A stretch of 64,000 nucleotides of DNA. Source: Chromobacterium sp. IIBBL 290-4. GTDB lineage: Bacteria; Pseudomonadota; Gammaproteobacteria; Burkholderiales; Chromobacteriaceae. The stretch covers positions 806,001 to 870,000 of the forward strand of contig NZ_CP100128.1 in assembly GCF_024207115.1 (NCBI RefSeq). Direction: 5' to 3'. A program made the translations under genes and the position numbers. The notes beneath the pieces were generated by a model that saw only the letters and a list, made by a program, of their open reading frames with translations, searched no databases and had not been told where the DNA came from. Positions 18,598 through 29,686 of the stretch are shown here, in pieces (the stretch's first letter is position 1; each line of letters starts with the position of its first letter).

Positions 18598-20475
18598 TCA
18601 AAGCCTGAACTTGTTGAACTCCGAATCCATCTTGCCCGCATTGCCGGCCAGTCCTTGCAAGGTGCTGCTGACGTTCTGCAGCACGTCGTCGTTCTCCAGC
18701 ACGTGGCCGTTGATCGCTTCCGAGCTTTGCGCGATCAGCGTGGTGGCTTTGTGCTGCTCCTGGGTGGAGTTGGAGATTTCGCTCATCTTGGCCACCACTT
18801 CCAGCATCGATTCGCGGATGGCGGCGATATTGTCCACCGCCTCGCGGGTCAGGCCCACGCCTTCGTCCACCGCCTCCACCGTGCTGTGGACATCGCCCAC
18901 CGCGCGGCTGGTTTCCTCGCGGATGGCGCCGACCATATTGGAGATTTCCAGCGTGGCTTGCGCGGTGCGCTCGGCCAGCTTGCGCACCTCATCCGCCACC
19001 ACCGCGAAGCCGCGGCCCTGCTCGCCCGCGCGCGCCGCTTCGATGGCGGCGTTGAGCGCCAGCAGATTGGTTTGGTCGGCGATGTCGCGGATCACATTGG
19101 TGATGCCGGAAATCTCCTGCGAGCGCTTGTCCAAGGCCGCCAACATTTCCTCCAGCCCCCTTACCGACTGCACCGTGCTTTCCATGCCGCTGGACAAGCG
19201 TTGCATATTGTCGGCGCTGGCGGCCAGATTCTGGCCGGTGGCGCTGGCCAGATCGTCGGCCTGGCGGGCGCTGTCGGCGATATGGGAGATGGAGACGGTG
19301 ATCTGCTCCAGCGTCGCCGCGTTGGAGGAGGACACGTCGGAGATATGGCGCGAGCTTTGCGCCACATTGGCCACCAGCTGGCTGGCGTCCTGCACGCCGC
19401 CCACCACGCCCTGAGCGTCCACTTTCAAGCCGCGGAACAGGTTGCCCAATTGCGCGATGAAGGTGTTGAAGGCGCGCGCGGTGGCGGCGATTTCATCCTG
19501 GCCGTCGTCTTTCAAGCGCAGCGTCAGATCGCCCTGGCCGCGGGCGATGTCTTCCATCGCCGCCTTCAAGCGCACCAGACCGGCCAGCATCTTGCCGATG
19601 ATCAGGCTGGAGAACGGGATCATCAGCGCGAACACCAGCAGCGTCAGCCCTCCTATGGTGTACAGCAGCTTGTGCAAGGGCGCGAGGATTTCGTCCCTGT
19701 CGGCCACCAGCGCCAGAATCCAGTTGGTGCCGGGTATGGTTTGCGCCGAGATCAGCATCGATTTGCCGCCGATTTGCGCCTCAGAGGCCTGATCGTTCTG
19801 GACCAATTGGGCGAAACGGTCGGCAGTCAGCTCCGGCACCAGCGTCGTCAGCGGTTTCAGCGTCAGGTCCGCCTGCGGATGCGCGATCACCGTGCCCTTT
19901 TTGTCGACAAGGAAGGCGTAGCCATTGCCGCGCACCTTCACCGCCAGCACCGATTTGACCAGGGTATCCACCATCACGTCGCCGCCGACCACGCCGGCGA
20001 AAGCGCCGTTATGGCTGAACGGCGCGGCGATGGTGACGGTCAGCTTCTTGGTCGCCTCGTCCACATAGGGCTCGGTGACGATGGGCTGGCCGGCGTCCTT
20101 GGCCATTTTGTACCAGTCGCGATCGGCCACTTTGTAGTCGGCCGGCGCGACCCAGTCGTCGGAAAACAGCGAATGGCCGTCGGAGAAACCGGCGTAATTG
20201 ACATTGAAACCACCGGCCTTGGTGCCCACTTTGAGGAAACGCAGCGCGTCGGCTTCGTTCGCCGCGCTGGCCTGGGCGGCGATCTGCTGTTTCTTTTCAC
20301 CTAGCCAAGTGCTCACCACCGCGCTTTGCCCTTTCAGGCTGGCGGAAAATTCATTATCCAAGCCCTCCAGGATTTCTGAGCGCATCTGCATGAAGACGAT
20401 GCTGACCAGCACCAGGCCGAACAAGGCCATCAGCAGCGCGTTAAGCGCGATCAGGCGGCTGCGGAGTGATTTCAT
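18598..20475 (-). CDS. Methyl-accepting chemotaxis protein with dCache sensor domain
   Basis: 625 residues. TM1 is at residues 10-30, followed by a periplasmic dCache_1-type domain (to about 275) with the ligand-pocket-like motif [26 protein letters not shown] and [14 protein letters not shown]2 is near 280-300, then HAMP ([26 protein letters not shown]). The signalling domain has an intact hairpin tip [47 protein letters not shown]. The dCache motif resembles amino-acid sensors, but the ligand is unknown. No C-terminal CheR-binding pentapeptide. Confidence 0.93.
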   Translation of the reverse strand: MKSLRSRLIALNALLMALFGLVLVSIVFMQMRSEILEGLDNEFSASLKGQSAVVSTWLGEKKQQIAAQASAANEADALRFLKVGTKAGGFNVNYAGFSDGHSLFSDDWVAPADYKVADRDWYKMAKDAGQPIVTEPYVDEATKKLTVTIAAPFSHNGAFAGVVGGDVMVDTLVKSVLAVKVRGNGYAFLVDKKGTVIAHPQADLTLKPLTTLVPELTADRFAQLVQNDQASEAQIGGKSMLISAQTIPGTNWILALVADRDEILAPLHKLLYTIGGLTLLVFALMIPFSSLIIGKMLAGLVRLKAAMEDIARGQGDLTLRLKDDGQDEIAATARAFNTFIAQLGNLFRGLKVDAQGVVGGVQDASQLVANVAQSSRHISDVSSSNAATLEQITVSISHIADSARQADDLASATGQNLAASADNMQRLSSGMESTVQSVRGLEEMLAALDKRSQEISGITNVIRDIADQTNLLALNAAIEAARAGEQGRGFAVVADEVRKLAERTAQATLEISNMVGAIREETSRAVGDVHSTVEAVDEGVGLTREAVDNIAAIRESMLEVVAKMSEISNSTQEQHKATTLIAQSSEAINGHVLENDDVLQNVSSTLQGLAGNAGKMDSEFNKFRL

Positions 20476-20852
20476 GTTTTCCCTTTCCTACTCTGTAAGG
20501 CCCACGCAGATTCTGCTTCCCCGGGCTGCATTTATAATATTTTGTTAGATGCCGGCAGAATAATCTAAATCAAATTGCCTAAACTCAGCTTGATCAAACT
20601 CATGCCGCTTCAAATTATGATAGGTGGTAGCCAGACAGGCGTCGATGTGAAAAACACTGCCGATTGGACAAAAAAACACCCCTGCGGCAACGCGGCAGGG
20701 GTCAACACGAGGAAGAAACATCGGACCGGCCTTTGCCAGCCTGATATTTCGAGGGGCTAACACCTCAAAACCTCACGGTTCTCAGTGCAGCCGGCATTCT
20801 AACGTAATTGCTCTATGAAAATCCAGCGCTTTTAGAGCAATTCATCCAAATT
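20476..20852. other. Intergenic region between chemoreceptor and acyl-CoA ligase
   Basis: 377 bp containing the chemoreceptor promoter region (A+T-rich, 20530-20660) and the terminator of the upstream ligase gene. Open frames here are short and overlap the terminator; I see no gene. Confidence 0.5.
20668..20702 (-). terminator. Terminator after the acyl-CoA ligase gene
   Basis: On the minus strand a CCCCTGC / GCAGGGG stem is followed by T7 (A7 on the plus strand at 20669-20675). It lies between the ligase stop at 20853 and the chemoreceptor start, so the two are separate transcripts. Confidence 0.8.
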
Positions 20853-22484
<1,632 letters not shown>

Positions 22485-22605
22485 CTCGCATCTCCCCATT
22501 ATTGGTATGGAAATAGCACGTTACGACGCCATGGAGCATTCGCTCCAATCATATTTTCTGATGGCCGGCCCTTGTTCGATTTATATATCCGTCATTCCCT
22601 TTGAC

Positions 22606-23130
22606 TTAGCTTTTCACCGGCTTTTTGGCCAGCATCCGCTGCAAAGTGCGTCTATGCATGTTCAGCGCCCGCGCGGTGGCGGAAATATTGCCGTCATGCT
22701 CGGCCAGCACCCTTTGCAGATGCTCCCAGGTGACGCGGCGCAAGGACATGGGCTGCGGCGCCACCGGCAATTCCGGATTGGCCGACTGCTGCGCGAAAGC
22801 GGCCAGGATTTCATCCACATTGGCCGGCTTGGCCAGATACTGCACCGCGCCCAGCTTGGTGGCCTCCACCGCGGTGGCGATGCTGGCGTAGCCGGTCAGC
22901 ACCACGATGGCGCTGGCCGGGCTGATTTCGCGCAAGGCCGGCAGCAGCCGCAGGCCGCTGTCGCCGTCCAGATTCAGGTCCAGCAAAATACGCGCCGGTT
23001 CTTCGGCGGCCATCGTCAGCGCTTCCGCGGCATCGCGCGCGCGCGCCACCTCCTGGCCGCGCCGGCCAAGCGAGCGCGCCAGCACCATGGCGAACGCGTC
23101 GTCGTCGTCGATCAGCAAGAAATCGCTCAT
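22606..23130 (-). CDS. RegA/PrrA-type response regulator
   Basis: 174 residues. Receiver domain with acidic pocket LLIDDDDAF and phospho-acceptor in ILLDLNLDGDSG, switch T in VVLTGYAS, K in YLAKPANVDEIL. A short linker leads to a Fis-type helix-turn-helix (HDGNISATARALNMHRRTLQRMLAKK). This is the compact RegA/ActR/PrrA layout that controls redox-responsive genes. Its start overlaps the kinase stop by four bases. Confidence 0.92.
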   Translation of the reverse strand: MSDFLLIDDDDAFAMVLARSLGRRGQEVARARDAAEALTMAAEEPARILLDLNLDGDSGLRLLPALREISPASAIVVLTGYASIATAVEATKLGAVQYLAKPANVDEILAAFAQQSANPELPVAPQPMSLRRVTWEHLQRVLAEHDGNISATARALNMHRRTLQRMLAKKPVKS

Positions 23131-24389
23131 CTGCTTTCCTCGATTCGCAAAGGCAGCCGAATGCGGGCATGCACGCCGCCCTCGGCCCGATTGTCCAGGC
23201 TCAGTTCGCCGCCCAGCCGCGCCAGCGTGGCGTGGCTCAGCAGCATGCCCAGCCCCATGCCCGCCGGTTTGGCCGACTCCAAGGGCGTCAGACCGGCGCG
23301 CATCAATTGCGCCTCGCTCAAGCAGCCTTGCCGGTTGACGATGTCCAGCACCAGTTGCTGCCGCCGCAACTGCGCCTCTACCTGCACCTCGCCGCCGCCG
23401 GCCTCCGCCGCGTTGTTGACCAGATTGAACAGCGCCGGCCAGAAGGCGGCATCCAGGCTCACCAGCGGATCATCGCCTTCGGGAGCCCGCCATTGCAGCT
23501 TCACATCCGGCCGCAAGCTGCGCCAGCCTTCCAGCTTTTCGTTCAAAGCCGCGAACAAAGGCAGCGGGCCAGGCGCCGGCTCGGAGCCGTGCTTGAGCCG
23601 GGCCAGCGTGCCGCGGCAACTGGCCAGCTGCGCCTGCATCAGCAATAAATCCTGTTTGAGCGGCTCGTCATCCTGTCTTTCGCTCAGCAACTCATCCACC
23701 AGCAGCGTCAAGGTATTCAGCGGGGTGGACAAGGAATGGGCCGCGCCCGCCGCCTGCATGCCCACCGCCAGCAATTGCTCGTCGCGCAGCTGGGTTTCGC
23801 GCGCCTGCGCCAAGGCATCTCCCTGATGCCGGAGCTGGCGCGCCAGCCAGGAAACGAAACCGGCGATCAGCAAGGCCGACAGCGCGAAAGTCAGCCACAT
23901 GCCCGACAAATGCAAGGTGAAGGCATAGGCGGCGTTGCCGCCGTTCAGCGGCCAGTCCAGATGCCACTGAAACAGCAAGCCGTAGCACAAGATGCTGAGC
24001 CCGGCCAGCAGCCAGGCGAACCAGCCCGGCGACAGCAACGCGGCGAACAATACCGGCGGCAGATAGAGCGAGGCCAAGGGATTGGCCGCGCCGCCGCTGA
24101 AGGCCAGCAGCTCGGTCAGCACCAGCAAATCGGCCAGCAGTCCCAAGCGCAAAGCCGCTTCCGGCGTGCCGACCCAGGCCGGCCATGCCGCCAGCAGCCA
24201 ATTGGCCAAGGCCAGCGTGGCCAAAGCCTGCCCCACCAGCAGCCAAGGCAGCTCCACGCCTTGCCAAGCGCAGCCGGCCAGGATGGCCAGCCCCAAGCCC
24301 AGCATCAGCCAGCGCAGCCGCCGCACCCGCAGGCCTGTCCGCAGCGCCTCGCTTTCCGGCTCCGGCGTCCATATCGCATTCCATTTCAT
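23127..24389 (-). CDS. RegB/PrrB-type redox sensor histidine kinase
   Basis: 420 residues with six N-terminal membrane helices. GGAANP (residues 99-104) matches the quinone-sensing GGXXNP signature of RegB. The H-box is GAAHSLSTPLN with His218, and a cysteine (C258, in ASCRGTLARL) sits where RegB has its redox-active cysteine in the dimerisation region. The ATP-binding domain has NLVNNAAEAG (N-box) and GMGLGMLLSHATLARLGG (G2). The H-box lacks the usual HELGTPL acidic residue after His (S instead of E), which is unusual. It forms an operon with the regulator. Confidence 0.88.
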   Translation of the reverse strand: MKWNAIWTPEPESEALRTGLRVRRLRWLMLGLGLAILAGCAWQGVELPWLLVGQALATLALANWLLAAWPAWVGTPEAALRLGLLADLLVLTELLAFSGGAANPLASLYLPPVLFAALLSPGWFAWLLAGLSILCYGLLFQWHLDWPLNGGNAAYAFTLHLSGMWLTFALSALLIAGFVSWLARQLRHQGDALAQARETQLRDEQLLAVGMQAAGAAHSLSTPLNTLTLLVDELLSERQDDEPLKQDLLLMQAQLASCRGTLARLKHGSEPAPGPLPLFAALNEKLEGWRSLRPDVKLQWRAPEGDDPLVSLDAAFWPALFNLVNNAAEAGGGEVQVEAQLRRQQLVLDIVNRQGCLSEAQLMRAGLTPLESAKPAGMGLGMLLSHATLARLGGELSLDNRAEGGVHARIRLPLRIEESR

Positions 24390-24502
24390 GCCGCCACTTT
24401 ACCACCAAGCCCCTGCCGCCGACGCTGCGACAATATGCCGCATTCCGTCCTATATAAGGTTTGCACTAGCATCGCCGCAAAATTCAAAACAGATTCACTA
24501 CC

Positions 24503-26449
24503 GTGATGCTCATCAATAAAATTCTGCTTCCCGTGCCTTTGGCGCTGGCGGTCGGCCACGCTTTTGCCGCCGAAACGCCTGTTTACCAACTCGAACCGGT
24601 CGTCGTCACCGGCGTGCAAACCGATCAGCCCCTGACTATCAGCACCGATCCGCGCGCGCCGCGCCAACCGGTGCCGGCCGGCGATGGCGCCGACCTGCTG
24701 AAAACCATCCCCGGCTTCAGCGTGGTGCGCAAGGGCGGCAGCTCCGGCGATCCGCTGTTGCGCGGCTTGGGCGGCTCCCGCCTCAACATCCTGGCCAATG
24801 GCGGCTTCGTCTACGGCGGCTGCCCCGGCCGGATGGACCCGCCCACCGCCTATCTTTTCCCCGACGCTTACGACAAGGTGGTGGTGATCAAAGGCCCGCA
24901 ATCAGTGAAGTACGGCGGGGCGCTGATCAGCGGCGCGGTCAGTTTTGAACGCAAGACCAAGCCTTTCGACGAACCCGGCCTGCGTTTCGACGGCAGCCTG
25001 CTGGCCGGCAGCGCCAAGCGCCAGGACGCCTATGCCGATCTGACCGTCGGCAGCAAACTCGGCTATCTGCGGCTAATCGACTCGCACAACCAGGCCGACG
25101 ACTACCGCGACGGCGATGGCCAGAAAGTCCACTCCGCCTATCGACGCGACAGCCAGAGCGTGATCGCCGGCTTCACGCCCGGCCGCGACACCACGCTGGA
25201 GCTGTCCGGCGACGTCAGCAACGGCCGCGCAGCTTATGCCGACCGCAGCATGGATGGCAGCCAGTTCGACCGCCGAGCCTGGGGCTTCAAGGCGGAACAG
25301 CGCAATCTGGCAGCCTGGCTGGACGCCGTCCGGCTGGCGGCCAACCACAGCTACGCCGACCACGTGATGGACAACTACACGCTCCGCCCGCTGCAAGCAG
25401 GCAGGCAGCCGATGGCCAGCAATCCCGACCGAAGCACCGACGCCGCCAAACTGGAAGCGGATCTGGCGCTGGCCGACATCGAGCTGACCACCGGCGTGGA
25501 TTGGCAGCGCGACCGCCACACCGCTCGCGGCGGCGCGAATTACGCCAGCAAACTACGCGTGCCGGACCAGCATATCGAACGCGCCGGCCTGTATCTGGAA
25601 GGCAGCAAGCCGCTGCTGGACGGCAAAGTCATCGCCGGCTGGCGGCACGACCGCGTCCGCGCCTTCTACGACGCCACGCTCAGCCAGGGTGAACAGCTGC
25701 AGGATTACCGCCTGTACAGCGGCTTCGCCCGTTACGAATACAAGCTCGGCAATTGGACGCCCTATCTGGGCATAGGCCATGCCGAGCGCGCGCCGGACTA
25801 CTGGGAACGCTCCAAGGTCAGCGGCAACCGCAATGTGTTGCAGCCTGAGCGCAATAATCAGCTGGACGTCGGCGCGCTGTACCGCGGCGACAAGGTCAAG
25901 GGCTCCATCTCCGGCTATCTGAGCCGCATCGACGACTTCATTCTGATCGATAGCAAAGCCAGCCAGCAGACGCGCAATATCCAGGCCTATCGCTACGGCT
26001 TCGAGGCCGACGCCTCCTGGCAATTCGCGCCCGCCTGGCAACTGTCCGGCACCGCCGCCTACAGCTGGGCCGCCAATGCCGACGACGACAAACCGCTGGG
26101 CCAGACGCCGCCGCTCACCGCCAGCCTGACTCTGGGCTGGGACAAGCAGACCTGGGCCGCCGCCGCCGTCTGGCGCGTGGCTGCCGCGCAGACCCGCTAC
26201 GCCATCGGCCAGGGCAATATCGCCGGCCAGGACCTCGGCCCCACGCCGGGTTACGCCACGCTGTCCTTGAACGGCGGCTGGCGCGTCAGCAAAGCCATCA
26301 AGCTCACCGCGGGCATCGACAACCTGTTCAACCGGACCTACGCCGAGCACGTCAGCCGCGGCGGAGCCGACATCTCCGGCTATGAGCAAACCCTGCGCGT
26401 CAACGAGCCAGGCCGCACTGCGTGGCTGAAGCTGCAAGCACATTGGTAA
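24503..26449 (+). CDS. TonB-dependent copper receptor, OprC-like
   Basis: 648 residues. Signal peptide ends near FAA|E (22-23); a TonB box EPVVVTG follows (31-37), then the plug and a 22-strand barrel ending LKLQAHW. The plug holds CPGRM (C107, M111) and the barrel HVM (H287, M289). These reproduce the CxxxM...HxM copper site reported for Pseudomonas OprC, and MDPPTAYLFPDAYDKVVVIKGPQ is typical of that family. It probably imports copper or a copper complex across the outer membrane. It leads the MbnP/MbnH genes. Confidence 0.9.
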   Translation: MMLINKILLPVPLALAVGHAFAAETPVYQLEPVVVTGVQTDQPLTISTDPRAPRQPVPAGDGADLLKTIPGFSVVRKGGSSGDPLLRGLGGSRLNILANGGFVYGGCPGRMDPPTAYLFPDAYDKVVVIKGPQSVKYGGALISGAVSFERKTKPFDEPGLRFDGSLLAGSAKRQDAYADLTVGSKLGYLRLIDSHNQADDYRDGDGQKVHSAYRRDSQSVIAGFTPGRDTTLELSGDVSNGRAAYADRSMDGSQFDRRAWGFKAEQRNLAAWLDAVRLAANHSYADHVMDNYTLRPLQAGRQPMASNPDRSTDAAKLEADLALADIELTTGVDWQRDRHTARGGANYASKLRVPDQHIERAGLYLEGSKPLLDGKVIAGWRHDRVRAFYDATLSQGEQLQDYRLYSGFARYEYKLGNWTPYLGIGHAERAPDYWERSKVSGNRNVLQPERNNQLDVGALYRGDKVKGSISGYLSRIDDFILIDSKASQQTRNIQAYRYGFEADASWQFAPAWQLSGTAAYSWAANADDDKPLGQTPPLTASLTLGWDKQTWAAAAVWRVAAAQTRYAIGQGNIAGQDLGPTPGYATLSLNGGWRVSKAIKLTAGIDNLFNRTYAEHVSRGGADISGYEQTLRVNEPGRTAWLKLQAHW

Positions 26450-26456
26450 GCCAGCC

Positions 26457-26616
26457 GTAGGGCGGAAGCCCAGCTTCGCTGGGCGTTCCGCCTCACCCTG
26501 CGCGCCGTCGCAACGCTGCAAGAAAAATGACCGATCGCGCCGCGCGCGGTACAGCCGAGGCCACCGTGATCGGAGCCAAAAGGCGGATCGCCCCGCTTGC
26601 GGGGCATCCGCCCTAC
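26457..26616. repeat. 160-bp palindromic element with terminal inverted repeats
   Basis: It begins GTAGGGCGG and ends CCGCCCTAC, exact inverted repeats. Inside each end is a longer hairpin: GGCGGAAGCCCAGC... at 26461-26492 and GGCGGATCGCCCCGC... at 26582-26612. The core (26493-26581) carries no gene. It resembles a BIME or MITE-like repeat pair and sits between the receptor and mbnP. Confidence 0.65.
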
Positions 26617-26653
26617 ACAAGATCAATTTCATAACAACAAATGGAGAACCGTG

Positions 26654-27730
26654 ATGAAACCCTATTGGATGCTCGCGCCCGCGCTATGCCTCAGCCTGGC
26701 CGGCTGTTTGGGTGGCGGCGTGAAAAGCAGCGAAGACCCGACCCCGAATCAGAATGCGCAAACCCAACAGCCCGCCGCGCCGAGCCAGCCCGCCGCGCCG
26801 AGCCAGCCGGCCAGCAGCCCTGCGGCGCAGCAACCCGCCTACCCAGGCGGCGCCACCACCGTGCATTTCGCGCTGAAATCCGGCAACCAGCCGGTCGCCT
26901 GCGGCAGCAAGCTCACCAGCATCGGAACCAGCCTTGCCAACGCGCAGCTGACCGAAGGCATGATCTATGTGCACGATGTAGCGCTGATCAATGATCAGGG
27001 CCAAGAGGTGCCGCTTCAGCTTGATCAGAAAAACCAGTGGCAATTTCTGAACCTGGCCCTGCTGGACTTTGCCGGCGGCAGCTGCAAACAGCCCAATGTA
27101 GACGACAACCAGCCGCTGGATGGCAGCAATAGCGACGTAGTCGGCAGCGCACCGGCCGGCCGTTATACCGGCCTCAGCTTCAAGGTAGGCGTGCCGATCT
27201 CGGCCAAGAACGCGCAGGGCAAGGAAATCGGCCTCAATCATCAACCGGCGCACAGCCCGCCGCACCCGATACTCGGCGTCTATTGGCTGATGTGGGAATG
27301 GCAATCCGGCCACCGCTTCATGCGGGTGGACCTTGCGCCGGATGGCGGCGTCAAACGCCAGGATGGCAAGAGCGATCCGAAATGGGCCTTCCATCTGGGC
27401 TCCACTGATTGCAAGCCGGACCGCGACATCGTCGGCGGCTACCGCTGCGGCAAGCCCAACCGCTTCAAAGTGTTGTTCGACCGCTTCAACCCGCAGTCCG
27501 ACCGCGTGGTGCTGGATATCCAGTCCTTGTTCAGCGGCAATGACATCACCCGCGACGACAGCGCCGATTTCGGCTGCAAGTCCAATGTCACCGACGCCGA
27601 ATGCCAGCCCATCTTCGACCGGCTCGGCCTGCGCCTGAACGAAAGCCAGCCCGGCGCCAATGATGGCGGCCAGCCCTTGAACGATGGCCGCAACGCCCGC
27701 GTGTTCCGCCTGGAGAAAATCGCGTCATGA
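26654..27730 (+). CDS. mbnP: MbnP-family copper-binding lipoprotein
   Basis: 358 residues. Lipoprotein signal with lipobox LAGC (Cys18), then a Pro/Ala/Gln linker containing a PAAPSQ direct repeat (residues 40-53). The conserved domain has the features of the 'metallo-mystery pair' MbnP family: paired cysteines (C83, C144, C253, C265, C308, C317), His196/200/204 in HQPAHSPPH, and a Trp-rich WLMWEW (W211, W214, W216). In Methylosinus, MbnP binds copper after a Trp is converted to kynurenine by MbnH. Start supported by GGAG seven bases upstream; stop overlaps mbnH (ATGA). Confidence 0.88.
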   Translation: MKPYWMLAPALCLSLAGCLGGGVKSSEDPTPNQNAQTQQPAAPSQPAAPSQPASSPAAQQPAYPGGATTVHFALKSGNQPVACGSKLTSIGTSLANAQLTEGMIYVHDVALINDQGQEVPLQLDQKNQWQFLNLALLDFAGGSCKQPNVDDNQPLDGSNSDVVGSAPAGRYTGLSFKVGVPISAKNAQGKEIGLNHQPAHSPPHPILGVYWLMWEWQSGHRFMRVDLAPDGGVKRQDGKSDPKWAFHLGSTDCKPDRDIVGGYRCGKPNRFKVLFDRFNPQSDRVVLDIQSLFSGNDITRDDSADFGCKSNVTDAECQPIFDRLGLRLNESQPGANDGGQPLNDGRNARVFRLEKIAS

Positions 27731-28851
27731 ACCTCGCGCGCGCGCTGGCCGTCGCGGCCATGGGGCTGATCGGCCTGACCGCCTGTCAGCCGGACTCCCC
27801 AGCCCAGCCAGCCGCGCGCGGCGACTGGCGATGGAGGCTACCGCCCGGCGTGAGGCCGCCGCCGGTGCCGGCTGACAATCCTATGACCCAAGCCAAGTTC
27901 GAACTGGGCCGGCGGCTGTTCTACGACAAGCGCCTGTCCGGCAACGGCAGCATCAGTTGCGCCAGCTGCCATCCGCAAGCCAAGGCCTTCAGCGACAGCG
28001 TGCCCTTGTCCTTGGGCAGCGCCGGGGAGCGCACCTTGCGCAACGCCCAGCCTTTGGCCAATGCCGCCTGGCATCAAAGCTATACCTGGGCCAACAACAC
28101 GCTGACGACGCTGGAGCGGCAGATGGACGGGCCGCTGTTTCGCACCGATCCGGTGGAAATGGGCATCAACGATCTGACCCAGCCCAAGGTGCTGGCGCGG
28201 CTCCAGGCCGATCCCGTCTATGTTCGCGGCTTTGCCCAAGCTTTTCCGGCGGAAAGCGGGCCCTTGAACATGGCCAACATCGTCAAGGCCATCGCCACTT
28301 TCGAGCGCGGCATCGTGTCGTTCGACTCGCGCTATGACCGCTATCAAGCCGGCAAGGCCCAGCTGTCCGCGGCGGAGCTGCGCGGCCTCAAGCTGTTCCG
28401 CTCCGAGCAAGGACAGTGTTTCCGCTGCCACGGCAGCGCCAACTTCGACGATCAGATGGCGGGGGAAAGCGGCGGCCTGCCCTTCCACAATATCGGCCTC
28501 TACAATCTGGACGGCAAAGGCGGCTATCCCTTCCCCAACCGCGGCATGTTGGAGCTAAGCGGCGCGCAGGCCGACATGGGCCGCTTCCGCAGCCCCAGCC
28601 TGCGCAATGTGGCCCTGACCGGACCGTATATGCACGACGGCAGCGTGGAGACGCTGGAGGAGGCGATACGGGTTCATGCCGAGCATGGCCGCGGCGCCGG
28701 CAAATCCAATCCCTGGAAAGACGCAAGCTTGGACCGGATACGCCTCAGCCGGCAGGAGCAAGCGGATCTGGCGGCGTTTTTGAAAACGCTGAGCGACGAC
28801 ACGCTGACGCATGACCCGGCGCTGTCCGACCCATTCGCCGCCAAACCATGA
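27727..28851 (+). CDS. mbnH: MbnH-family di-heme enzyme
   Basis: 374 residues. Lipoprotein signal (LTAC, Cys20) and two c-type heme motifs, CASCH (78-82) and CFRCH (231-235), in a cytochrome c peroxidase/MauG-like fold (FELGRRLFYDKRLSGNGSISC; FRSPSLRNVALTGPYMHDGSVETLEEAI). Its tight coupling to mbnP identifies it as MbnH, which forms a bis-Fe(IV) state and modifies tryptophan in MbnP. It should act at the outer-membrane or periplasmic face. No methanobactin precursor or MbnBC genes are visible nearby. Confidence 0.9.
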   Translation: MNLARALAVAAMGLIGLTACQPDSPAQPAARGDWRWRLPPGVRPPPVPADNPMTQAKFELGRRLFYDKRLSGNGSISCASCHPQAKAFSDSVPLSLGSAGERTLRNAQPLANAAWHQSYTWANNTLTTLERQMDGPLFRTDPVEMGINDLTQPKVLARLQADPVYVRGFAQAFPAESGPLNMANIVKAIATFERGIVSFDSRYDRYQAGKAQLSAAELRGLKLFRSEQGQCFRCHGSANFDDQMAGESGGLPFHNIGLYNLDGKGGYPFPNRGMLELSGAQADMGRFRSPSLRNVALTGPYMHDGSVETLEEAIRVHAEHGRGAGKSNPWKDASLDRIRLSRQEQADLAAFLKTLSDDTLTHDPALSDPFAAKP

Positions 28852-28916
28852 CAACGGCACTCGTCGGCAAGCGGCCAGTCTGATACGCTGGGGGACTTTC
28901 GTCGCCCGACCACCGC

Positions 28917-29312
28917 ATGAAAACACCCTATTTCAAAATTCTGGCCTGCGGGCTGATCCTGTTCATCCTGCTCGGCCCCTTGGTCGGGCTGCTGGCCAGC
29001 GGCGTGGTGCCGATGATGGCCTACCTGCTGGGCGCGGTGCCGGCCTTGATCGTCGGGCTTTTGCTCAGCCTGCTGCGCATCAGCCTGGCCGGCAATATCC
29101 AGCGCTGGCAAGCGCAATGGCCGGCGTGGCTGTTGCTGGTCGTGGCTTTCGCGCCCGGCGCGATCAGCGGCAGCACCATCACCCTGCTTTACGCCCGCGT
29201 GGCGGAGCCGCTGCTGTACAACGACTGGATGACGATCTACCTGGGCGCGATGGCCGGCGGGGTGTGCAACGCGCTGTTCTGGCGCATGCGTTTTGGCGGC
29301 ACGCCCGCCTGA
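28917..29312 (+). CDS. Membrane protein of unknown function
   Basis: 131 residues with about four hydrophobic helices (10-30, 33-52, 66-85, 102-118). I do not recognise a family. Glycine-rich helix contacts (GPLVGLLASG, GAMAGG) are visible. It starts 65 bp after mbnH and is followed 27 bp later by the isomerase; it may be co-transcribed with either, but nothing ties it to copper. Confidence 0.65.
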   Translation: MKTPYFKILACGLILFILLGPLVGLLASGVVPMMAYLLGAVPALIVGLLLSLLRISLAGNIQRWQAQWPAWLLLVVAFAPGAISGSTITLLYARVAEPLLYNDWMTIYLGAMAGGVCNALFWRMRFGGTPA

Positions 29313-29339
29313 AACCCCATTTAGATTCTGAGAAAGCTC

Positions 29340-29675
29340 ATGCCGCATTGCATCATCGAATGTTCCGAAGACCTGGCTCAGCAAGCCGCCGCGCCGCGCC
29401 TGCTGCAAACCGTGCATCAAGCCGCTTTTGACAGCGGGCTGTTCCAGGCCGGCGACATCAAATGCCGCCTGGTTCCGCTGCGGCACTATCTGGTGGGCGG
29501 CCAAGCCGCCTCTTTCATCCACATCGCCTGCCATATCATGGCCGGCCGCAACGCCGAGCAGAGGAGCCAGCTGGCCAAGCGCCTGGTGGCTGCGACGCAG
29601 GCGCTTCACCCGGAAATCGCCGCCGTCAGTTGCGAAATCCACGAAATGCTGGCTGAGAACTACAGCAAGCGCTAA
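29340..29675 (+). CDS. 5-carboxymethyl-2-hydroxymuconate isomerase-like protein
   Basis: 111 residues of the tautomerase superfamily. It begins MPHCIIECSEDL, so Pro2 becomes the catalytic N-terminal proline after Met removal. The middle (RLVPLRHYLVGGQAASFIHIACHIMAGRNAEQ) and the end match CHMI (HpaF). No other homoprotocatechuate genes are adjacent, so its natural substrate here is uncertain. Confidence 0.88.
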   Translation: MPHCIIECSEDLAQQAAAPRLLQTVHQAAFDSGLFQAGDIKCRLVPLRHYLVGGQAASFIHIACHIMAGRNAEQRSQLAKRLVAATQALHPEIAAVSCEIHEMLAENYSKR

Positions 29676-29686
29676 GGCCTGCAGAT

